Source of the DNA: Runella sp. MFBS21
GTDB taxonomy: Bacteria > Bacteroidota > Bacteroidia > Cytophagales > Spirosomataceae
Reading direction: 5' to 3'
Assembly (NCBI RefSeq): GCF_029433105.1
Contig: NZ_JARNTW010000004.1
Location: forward strand, 1-64,000
DNA length: 64,000 nt
The notes under the pieces were generated by a model that did no database searches, was not told the origin of the DNA, and saw only the letters and a list, made by a program, of their open reading frames with translations. The translations under genes and the position numbers were made by a program. This document shows positions 1-6,982 of this stretch, one piece after another. The first letter of the stretch is position 1; each line of letters begins with the position of its first letter.

Positions 1-45
1 CCTTGCGTCTGCCCCCAAAGGGGCAGACGCAAGGCCTGCCCCTAC
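1..45. repeat. REP-like palindrome, copy 1 of a dispersed repeat
   Basis: Positions 1-15 and 20-34 form a perfect 15-bp inverted repeat with a 4-nt loop. Read on the minus strand, 1-45 (AGTAGGGGCAGGCC, then GCGTCTGCCCC) matches the element at 17922-17948 almost base for base, so it is a dispersed repeat and not a private terminator. The element may begin before the window. Confidence 0.75.
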
Positions 46-283
46 TGAAGTTGTGTTTGTTGTATTTTTAAAAATTATTAAAAAAGTATAATATAGTCTC
101 TGGTAAACACAATAATATCCACATAAATGGCAAAAAATAACACATTCTGTGAAAGTTTTACCTCGACATGCATGAAGAAAACCTTCTAAAAGCGGTGGCA
201 TAGATGTTTTACTTTTAAGAGCACGAGATACAAAATCTCAATTATCACAACCATTTTTTTTAAATTAAAAGCTCTTAGTAAAA

Positions 284-556
284 ATGGAAAACAATCAAAA
301 CCGCGACAATCAGAACCAGAGTTCTGAGCAGCGCAACAATCCTCAGCAACAAGGCCAACCACAACGCCAAGACAGTGGCAGCAAGCAGCAAGAACAAAGG
401 CAACAAGGTAACCAAGGACAGCAAGAGCAACGCCACCAAGGAAACCAAGGCCAAAATCAGCCCAACCAAGAACAATGGAGAGAAAGCGAGGGCGACCGCG
501 AGCTGCGTGAGGAAAACGAACGCAATCAAAATCCCCCATCTTATACGGGGCGCTAA
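284..556 (+). CDS. Small Gln/Asn-rich low-complexity protein
   Basis: This encodes 90 residues made almost entirely of Q, N, R, E, G and S, with no signal peptide, membrane segment or recognisable domain. A short GNQGQ-type motif recurs two to three times around residues 42-57. The protein should be hydrophilic and disordered. The start is the first ATG after an AT-rich leader, and a strong hairpin follows the stop. Short Gln-rich proteins of this kind occur in Cytophagales, but I know of no function. Hydrophobic antisense reading frames here are by-products of the CAA/CAG repeats. That it is a gene is likely but not certain. Confidence 0.55.
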   Translation: MENNQNRDNQNQSSEQRNNPQQQGQPQRQDSGSKQQEQRQQGNQGQQEQRHQGNQGQNQPNQEQWRESEGDRELREENERNQNPPSYTGR

Positions 557-572
557 TTTATTAGCGAAATAT

Positions 573-608
573 AGAATAGGGGTGACTTCGTAAAGTCACC
601 CCTATTCT
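573..608. terminator. Bidirectional hairpin between convergent genes
   Basis: A 16-bp perfect stem (573-588 with 593-608) with a 4-nt loop lies between the convergent stops at 556 and 630. Only a weak T-rich tail follows. It may act as a shared terminator, and the GGGGTGACT arms also look like a REP-type palindrome. Confidence 0.6.
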
Positions 609-629
609 TATTTTAATTGCTCCTTCAAT

Positions 630-2186
630 CTAAGGGTTTACCCTAAAAACTCGATACGCTACGTAAGTTTGCCCATACATATCGGTGGTCTTTATCGTAA
701 TGCGGTGTGTCCCGACCGATAATTTGGTTGGTAACTTTCCCGCCCAAATATGGGTTGAAATACTGGGTTTGTCCATCGTCCAACCCAAAACTTTGTCAAG
801 TTTAGTACCCTTTACTTCGGCCTCTAGATAAGGACTGAGTTCGTGCATGGCTTGGTTGGCAGGGTCGCGGGTGGGGGTAAGTTGTAACGGTATCCAAGTA
901 GGTTGCTGGTTGATTTGAAATTCGACTTTTGACCGCGCTGACCCCGCAAATACATTGACCAGTAGCGATAAGGTGTCGGATGCTGCTTGTGAGACTTCAT
1001 CAGGCCAGTAAATGTTCATTTGATAGTTGGCAGGGCGACGGGCGGCTTTGAATTGGACAGAATATTTGTTGCCATCAAAAGTCACGATAGAATAGCCGTT
1101 GGGAGCGCCGTCGTTCATGGTAGCGTGCGGGATGCCTACTTCATCTTTGAGGCCGCACCACCAGCTTCCACTCACGGTAGTATTGACAAAATGATGATGT
1201 GGTACGGTGCCTTTCCAACCGTATTTTTCATCCAGAAACAATTGAATCGTAGTATGCGTATGGCCCGATACCGAAAAAGCATAGGGACGTTTTTGGATGA
1301 TGTCGAAAAGGACGGTACGATTGTCACAAATTACCACTGGAATATGCATCATCAACACCACAAGCTTATTGTGAGGTACTAGAGAAAGGTAGTTTTTGAC
1401 AAACGCGAGTTGCTCCTCCGTAAAATGGCCTTTGTATTTGCCATCGGGGCTGAAATATACATTTTTCAACCCAATAAAAACCACTTCTCCCTCTTCGAAA
1501 GCGTAGCTACTTGGGCCATAAAAACGCTCAAAAGTTTCGTCGCTGTATAGATTGTCGGTCGCACCTCGGTTGAAATCATGATTCCCGAAAATATTGTACC
1601 ACGGAATGCCGATTTGTGAGATGCTTTGATTCATTTCGGCAAACAAATTTGGGTCGTCGGCCACAATATCACCCAAAGAAATCCCAAATCGTGCATTCGT
1701 TCCGATACACTCTTCTACTACATCGCGCGTCACATAATTGACTTCGGTGAGGCCGCGCGTTTGGGTGTCACTAAATAGCATTACCGAAAACTTTTTCTCG
1801 GGTTTTTGTGCCCAGAGAGGAAAGTCAATCGACATAGGTAAGCTACCGGTGGGCGCTACTCCGATGCTTTTGGTAGTAGGTGAGCCGTCAGGCTTATGTA
1901 AATAATAATGTTGAGGTAGATTATCGACATTGAGCGGAACACTATAGTCGGCTGGTTTGATTACAAAAAATCCTGCGTCATTGCTACTAGGTAGCACCCA
2001 TTTTCCCGATTTATCGGTTTTGGCTACTTCTTTGCCGTTGGATACACACACATTAGCAATGCCTGGTTCGCCTTTATCTCTTTGTTTGTTTTTGTTGAGG
2101 TCGTGAAAAACTACCCCCGTAGCGATTTGTTGAGCAAAAACAGTGGTGGTTATAATCAGCAAAATCGAACAAATAATGTGTTTCAT
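630..2186 (-). CDS. Secreted calcineurin-like phosphoesterase with N- and C-terminal accessory domains
   Basis: This is a predicted exported metallophosphoesterase of 518 residues. The signal peptide is MKHIICSILLIITTTVFA. A beta-sandwich N-terminal domain (about 20-110; VVFHDLNKNKQRDKGEPG resembles MetallophosN/SdrD-B-like folds) precedes the catalytic domain. The metal motifs are FSDTQ, GDIVADD, GNHD (N202, H203) and GHTH (H309, H311). About 180 residues at the C-terminus resemble the MetallophosC domain that accompanies this family in Bacteroidota. The longer frame from 2240 would overlap the upstream gene and bury the signal peptide, so I start at 2186. It is the last gene of a minus-strand group, 35 bp after the large putative hydrolase. 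The substrate is unknown; a role in removing phosphate from a glycan or nucleotide is inference. Confidence 0.85.
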   Translation of the reverse strand: MKHIICSILLIITTTVFAQQIATGVVFHDLNKNKQRDKGEPGIANVCVSNGKEVAKTDKSGKWVLPSSNDAGFFVIKPADYSVPLNVDNLPQHYYLHKPDGSPTTKSIGVAPTGSLPMSIDFPLWAQKPEKKFSVMLFSDTQTRGLTEVNYVTRDVVEECIGTNARFGISLGDIVADDPNLFAEMNQSISQIGIPWYNIFGNHDFNRGATDNLYSDETFERFYGPSSYAFEEGEVVFIGLKNVYFSPDGKYKGHFTEEQLAFVKNYLSLVPHNKLVVLMMHIPVVICDNRTVLFDIIQKRPYAFSVSGHTHTTIQLFLDEKYGWKGTVPHHHFVNTTVSGSWWCGLKDEVGIPHATMNDGAPNGYSIVTFDGNKYSVQFKAARRPANYQMNIYWPDEVSQAASDTLSLLVNVFAGSARSKVEFQINQQPTWIPLQLTPTRDPANQAMHELSPYLEAEVKGTKLDKVLGWTMDKPSISTHIWAGKLPTKLSVGTHRITIKTTDMYGQTYVAYRVFRVNP

Positions 2187-2221
2187 AATAATTGAGAAAT
2201 TTACGAGTGGAATACCGTTTT

Positions 2222-4639
2222 TTATTTCTTCATTAACCAAATTTCTGTCACTTGAGAGCCGCGCTCACCTTCGCCACAATTCCAGACAAAAGTCACTTTC
2301 CCGTCGGCGGTGGCTTTTTGAGGAACCTCAAATTCAAAAATAGGTTGTTCGCCCGTTTGCAAGAAATCATGAACGACCGAACCGTCGTCGGTTGTGAGTT
2401 TCATGCGCGATTGGAAACGACCTGTATAAGAAATTTTGATTTTGTACGAAGCACGAGGGTCAAGCTCATCATAGGCGATTTTAAGAGGTAAGTTGTAGAG
2501 TGTTTTTACTTGCTTCATCCATACGCGCGGAGTTACTTGACCTTTAAAGCCCGTTGCTTTGATTTCGTCTACCCATTCTTCTCCTGCCAAACCGACTCCA
2601 AAACTTACGCGTGGAGAAAGCAAACTGCCGGGGTCTTTTTCCCAACTTACATCAGATACCACCCGATGCCAGCTTTCAGGCGAGCCAAAATGGTCGTAAA
2701 AACCGCCTACGCCTGGGTCGGTACGATGCAGTATTTCTTGTATTTTTTGTAATTGTTCTGAAGGCGATTTTAGCTTTTCGAGGTGGGCAATTTGGTCTAA
2801 AAGCCAGGGAGAGTCATTGAGTGGAATATCAATGTTATCTATAAAATTGCCCCGTCCACTCACTGCACCGTGTTTTTCAACCGTAAGTTGTGCGCCTATA
2901 CTTTTAAAAAGAGAGTCGGCAAGATCAAAACATTTTTGGCGATAATCTGGCCAAATAGGGCTATTCCTTGCTTTTTGGAGAATTGATTTTGCTTCTTGTA
3001 AAGAGGCCGAAATATTGGTAGCAGATGCATTGCGTAGCGCATCGCGGGCTTGTTGCTCAAGTTCATTTTCATAGAGCAATCGGCGGCGGGTATAAGCATC
3101 GTAGTAAGCGCGGATTTGCCCCATCTGAAAACGTGGATTTTGAAGAAGAGAAAGGGGCGCGCTTTTTTCCATAGTTTGCCACTGTGTCAAAGTACGATAA
3201 ATACCATCGTTGGTGACGAGTGGCCCTTTGAGGTTATTTTCAAGGGCAACAAGACCTTGCGCAACGGACTCTTGATAATTAGGACCGAAAAATAGCCGAG
3301 CATAGTCCCGTAAAGTCTCAATGACGGGTGTGTTGGGATTCCAATCTTGGTCGCTCCATACAAACTTATTCACATCGTCGTTGGTGCCTTCGGAGTAGCT
3401 GATACTGCCGTTTCCATATTGGTCAAGGGCATTATGAATGATTTTTTCATCGTGCGGACGCGGATTGATGCTTTCACGCCCTAGGGTCATCGAATACGCC
3501 AAATCCCAATGAGGAATGGGATATTGAGCGGTATAATTGTGGGTAATATCAGGATAATGACGTATCGGAATAGAGGGTTTGACTAAACGGCGAATCTCAT
3601 GTACGGGGATTTTGACCCACGGGCCAAAAACCACGCCGCCAAACCAGGGGTAAGATTTGTTGACATGCCCAAAAAATGCATCAAACCATTTTTGGGTAGG
3701 TCTAAAAACCTGCGGCGATACCCAAATTTTGGCTTTGGGATGATATTTATGCAACACAGCCGCCACTTTTGTCAACCACGCAAACAAAACATCTGGTTCT
3801 AGTTCACCAGGATCTCCGCCTGGTACAAAAACGTGGTCGAGGCGAGAGACTGCACCAAATACCTCATGACGTTCTTGCAATTCTTTTTGGATAGAGTCTG
3901 GATGAGTGTAGTTGAGTCCCATGTTTGGATACCACATCCATACATCAAGCCCATATTCTTTACAAATACGTGCTTGTTCGGAGACCATCTGAAGAGAAGG
4001 CATGACCATGTGGCGGCTCGTGGGGTCGTCGTCGGAACGGGGTGGTACAATCTCAATACTATTGGCTCCAAAAAGAGCTAATTCGCGGATATATTGGTCA
4101 AACTGAGCCACCGTAAAAGCATCATACGCGTTGGTTTTGGGACGGTAGCCGAGCTGATGCCCTCTGATGCTATAGCGCGGGCTAGTGGCGATCGATACCT
4201 CCGTAGGAAGCAGAAGCTGTTGAGGGGTCATTTCTAGTTTGCGTAACAACCGACCTACGCCATACAAAATTCCTCGGGCATCTTTTCCTATAATCAAAAC
4301 CGTTTTTTTATCCTTAATAACCACCAACTTAAAACCTTCTGCGCTGATAGTGGGTAATTGACGAACAGCTGCTTTGTAAATTTCAGGAAATGCGGATAAA
4401 TCACTTTCGAGCGCAATACCGATACAGACTTGGCCTTGAGAAGGAAGTGTGGAAGTAACTGACAAGTTGAGGTTGCTTCTTTTTTTGACCTCTTGCTGGA
4501 GTATTTCAATGCTTCTTTTAGTGATTTCTTTGTCGCGAATCGGACAAAAAATCTGAGCAGACGACAAATCGAGCTTAGTGGCGTAGCTACTGAGGCTGCA
4601 TATAAAAAGAAAACAGACTGCCAGATACAGTTTCGTCAT
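2222..4639 (-). CDS. Putative secreted glycoside hydrolase with GH20b/GH67N-like N-terminus (paralogue A)
   Basis: The protein has 805 residues with a signal peptide (about 1-20). Residues 25-155 look like the alpha/beta domain that precedes the barrel in GH20 and GH67 enzymes (ARGILYGVGRLLR is typical). A barrel-like region follows, beginning at RGHQLGYR, and contains FVPGGDPG (D276), HYPDITHN, LGRESINPRP and YSEGTNDDVNKFVW. The C-terminal 150 residues look like a beta-sandwich. The protein is clearly paralogous to the one at 23617-25959, and those motifs are shared. GGDP resembles the GH20 signature GGDE with the acid/base Glu replaced by Pro, so ordinary GH20 chemistry is unlikely. I cannot assign a CAZy family. 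It sits between two phosphoesterase genes. Confidence 0.75.
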   Translation of the reverse strand: MTKLYLAVCFLFICSLSSYATKLDLSSAQIFCPIRDKEITKRSIEILQQEVKKRSNLNLSVTSTLPSQGQVCIGIALESDLSAFPEIYKAAVRQLPTISAEGFKLVVIKDKKTVLIIGKDARGILYGVGRLLRKLEMTPQQLLLPTEVSIATSPRYSIRGHQLGYRPKTNAYDAFTVAQFDQYIRELALFGANSIEIVPPRSDDDPTSRHMVMPSLQMVSEQARICKEYGLDVWMWYPNMGLNYTHPDSIQKELQERHEVFGAVSRLDHVFVPGGDPGELEPDVLFAWLTKVAAVLHKYHPKAKIWVSPQVFRPTQKWFDAFFGHVNKSYPWFGGVVFGPWVKIPVHEIRRLVKPSIPIRHYPDITHNYTAQYPIPHWDLAYSMTLGRESINPRPHDEKIIHNALDQYGNGSISYSEGTNDDVNKFVWSDQDWNPNTPVIETLRDYARLFFGPNYQESVAQGLVALENNLKGPLVTNDGIYRTLTQWQTMEKSAPLSLLQNPRFQMGQIRAYYDAYTRRRLLYENELEQQARDALRNASATNISASLQEAKSILQKARNSPIWPDYRQKCFDLADSLFKSIGAQLTVEKHGAVSGRGNFIDNIDIPLNDSPWLLDQIAHLEKLKSPSEQLQKIQEILHRTDPGVGGFYDHFGSPESWHRVVSDVSWEKDPGSLLSPRVSFGVGLAGEEWVDEIKATGFKGQVTPRVWMKQVKTLYNLPLKIAYDELDPRASYKIKISYTGRFQSRMKLTTDDGSVVHDFLQTGEQPIFEFEVPQKATADGKVTFVWNCGEGERGSQVTEIWLMKK

Positions 4640-4686
4640 TATTACTAAAGGTTTGGGTTCGGAATAGTGACTTAGGTAGTCGGATT

Positions 4687-5679
4687 TTACTTAAACTTGA
4701 GCGTTCGGGCTCTGATTTCAGGTATATCGTAGGCGGCATTGTCTTGTGGATAACCCACTTCTTTGGGAGAAGGCCCCACCCAAGAGGTTTTTTTGCCTGA
4801 GATAGTAATCGTGCCTGCGGGCGAAATCTCCACCACTGTATAAAGCGGGTCTTTGTAAGGAGCCGTGTATTTAATCCATTTGAAGTTTTTATCTACTTCA
4901 TCACTGTATCTTACATGCCCATATTCTTCACCCAGCCATTTATAAGACATAGAATTGATGCACACATACCAGATACCATTGACAGCCTCAGCACGGTCAT
5001 AGTGGATATGTCCATAAAAATTGGCGATAACTTTCGTTTTTTTGTTTTGGGCATTATGTGCTTCCAAAATACCTCTTACTTCTTCGGCATTATCGATGCC
5101 GTCTTTGCCGAGACCTTGATGCGAAAAAATCACAATAGGCCCTTTGGCTTTGGTGAGTTCGTCTTTGAGCCATGCTACCTGTGGCGGATTCATGTGTTCT
5201 TGATAGCCTTTTACATCAGGCGATTTTTTATCATTTCCGTCTAATACAATGAAATAGAAACCATTTTTTTCGAACGAATAATAAGAGGAAGACATATTGC
5301 GGCGAGCTAGGGCTTGTTGTAGGTTGTAGCCACCGTCCATTTCGTGATTGCCAATAACGTGATATTTAGGGCCAGAATAAGTATCCCAGATGTCGAAAGC
5401 GTAGGTATATTTAGGAGCTACAGTATTAAAATCGCCGAGTTCGATGATGAAATCTGGCTTGGCTGTTTTCATACTATCCATAAAAGCCGTAATACGCTCT
5501 TTGCCATCGTGCATAGTAGCGATATGAAGGTCAGTAAACATACCGATTTTTACCTTTTTCAATTTTTGGGCTAAGCTGCTGTGGCTCATACTCAAAAAGC
5601 ATCCAAAAGAAACCAAAATACATTTGCTGATAAGGCTCAGATTACGGGGCATGGAGAAAAAATTTGGGTGAGTGTTCAT
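4687..5679 (-). CDS. Exported calcineurin-like phosphoesterase
   Basis: The protein has 330 residues with a single metallophosphoesterase domain. Metal-binding motifs are FTDLH (D50, H52), ELGDFN (D83), GNHEMD (N111, H112), FSHQGLG and YGHIHYD. The N-terminus is a signal peptide ending near SLAQ (residue 38). An alternative start at Met10 (5652) gives a more conventional signal peptide; I keep the first Met because its upstream region is A/T-rich, as is common here. The gene lies 47 bp before the large putative hydrolase gene and probably belongs to the same transcript. Unlike the neighbour at 630-2186 it has no extra beta domains. The substrate is unknown. Confidence 0.82.
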   Translation of the reverse strand: MNTHPNFFSMPRNLSLISKCILVSFGCFLSMSHSSLAQKLKKVKIGMFTDLHIATMHDGKERITAFMDSMKTAKPDFIIELGDFNTVAPKYTYAFDIWDTYSGPKYHVIGNHEMDGGYNLQQALARRNMSSSYYSFEKNGFYFIVLDGNDKKSPDVKGYQEHMNPPQVAWLKDELTKAKGPIVIFSHQGLGKDGIDNAEEVRGILEAHNAQNKKTKVIANFYGHIHYDRAEAVNGIWYVCINSMSYKWLGEEYGHVRYSDEVDKNFKWIKYTAPYKDPLYTVVEISPAGTITISGKKTSWVGPSPKEVGYPQDNAAYDIPEIRARTLKFK

Positions 5680-5783
5680 AAAAAAGTTTTTATAAGTTGT
5701 GAGATCGACGAGCTTTTACTCAAATAGAAATAAATGTGAATGCAACTTATAAAATGTTTACTAATATTTAACAAATGTTTATA

Positions 5784-6881
5784 TTATAGTTTTATGAAAA
5801 TTTTTCTTTTGTATAAAAAATAAATAGGAACGAAGTTGATACCTACAAAAAACAAGGCATACATCAGACTAGCTAAGTTGGGGGCTATTCCGATGTTTAT
5901 CAGAGAATTGACGGCGTGTTCGTTGAGGGAGTGTGTTCCAAATTTGAGCCGATAAAACAATAACGACAATATATCACCTAATACATAAGCCGCGATGGCA
6001 TTGGCTCCAAAGATGATTCCAAAATGAGTGCCGTGGGTTTTGCCCAAAATATCAATCAAAAAATAAAGCGCACCTAGCAATAGCGAAGCAAAACCTGAGG
6101 TAACGAGTACAAAAGAACTTGTCCAAAGGTTTTCGTTTACCGGAAATCCCAAACCCCAGAAATAACCCGCTGCCGCAGAGAACACGCCCGCCGTCATAAG
6201 ATAATTTACCTTTTCGTTGGGAGAAAAATGACTCTGTAACAATCGGCCTGCGAGCATACCCGTAATCCCTGACGCAATCGACGGGAAAGTACTTAAAATA
6301 CTTTCAGGGTCCCAGGTGCCTTGCCACATTTTACCGGGCAGCCATTGGCTATCCACCCACGCTACGATGTTGACGCCGGGTTCGAGCATGACTTTGCCCA
6401 CACCCGGTGTAGGAATGAGCGTGAGCGCGAGCCAATATCCGACCAAAATAGCCGCACAAATCCATGCTTGTTGTTTCCAATCGGTATTCAAAAATAAAAT
6501 AGCGCAGCCCAAAAACACAAAAGCGATGCGATGTAGGGTACCTGTCCAGCGAATTTCGTCGAAATTAAAATCGGGTATGAGGTTTAGAAACATTCCTACT
6601 GCAAATATTTTGAGAGATCGAATCACAATTTTTTTGTACAACTCACCTTTTGGACTCCCGTCTGCTTTTCGTTTTTGGTAGGCAAATGAAATAGAAGCCC
6701 CTACCACAAATAAAAAAATAGGCGCTACCAAATCAGTAAAAGAGAGTCCATTCCACTTCGTATGGCGTAGTGTAAAAAAAACGTGCTCTTCACTACCCGG
6801 AAAATTGACCATGAGCATCGCCGCAATGGTAAATCCACGCAGTGCATCTAGCGAGATGAGTCGATTGGGTTGGGGAATCAT
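5784..6881 (-). CDS. NagX-like transmembrane acyltransferase (DUF5009 / HGSNAT-like)
   Basis: This is a polytopic membrane protein of 365 residues and about ten hydrophobic segments. It begins with the family signature RLISLDALRGFTIAAMLMVN, followed by FTDLVAPIFLFVVGASI. This family is related to human heparan-alpha-glucosaminide N-acetyltransferase. In some gamma-proteobacteria the equivalent (NagX) is encoded with N-acetylglucosamine catabolic genes. Here it is divergent from a GlcNAc module, which supports amino-sugar N-acetylation at the inner membrane (inference). The frame is open back to 6974, but that would leave 8 bp to the divergent gene. Met at 6881 directly precedes the conserved N-terminus and leaves a 101-bp shared promoter region. 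Confidence 0.85.
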   Translation of the reverse strand: MIPQPNRLISLDALRGFTIAAMLMVNFPGSEEHVFFTLRHTKWNGLSFTDLVAPIFLFVVGASISFAYQKRKADGSPKGELYKKIVIRSLKIFAVGMFLNLIPDFNFDEIRWTGTLHRIAFVFLGCAILFLNTDWKQQAWICAAILVGYWLALTLIPTPGVGKVMLEPGVNIVAWVDSQWLPGKMWQGTWDPESILSTFPSIASGITGMLAGRLLQSHFSPNEKVNYLMTAGVFSAAAGYFWGLGFPVNENLWTSSFVLVTSGFASLLLGALYFLIDILGKTHGTHFGIIFGANAIAAYVLGDILSLLFYRLKFGTHSLNEHAVNSLINIGIAPNLASLMYALFFVGINFVPIYFLYKRKIFIKL

Positions 6882-6982
6882 TCTGAAAGAAAAGATTAGG
6901 TAAATGTTAAAAATAACCTCAAAAGCAGTGGTATTTTTAATACGGTGCCAAGTATTATAAAGGCTATCTAACACTTCAAATT
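6882..6982. promoter_or_regulatory. Divergent intergenic promoter region
   Basis: These 101 AT-rich bases separate the NagX-like gene (minus) from the hexosaminidase operon (plus), so both promoters should lie here. On the minus strand a TTTG followed after 19 bases by TAATACTTG is a loose match to the Bacteroidota TTTG-N19-TAnnTTTG pattern. I see no clear operator palindrome. Confidence 0.4.

Noticed and set aside
186-539. Hydrophobic leucine/valine-rich antisense frames over the Gln-rich gene
   Set aside because: They arise from the CAA/CAG repeats read backwards (TTG/CTG), not from a membrane protein gene.
2222-4639. Ordinary GH20 hexosaminidase
   Set aside because: The acid/base Glu of GGDE is replaced by Pro and the remaining motifs do not match GH20; similarity is limited to the N-domain and overall layout.
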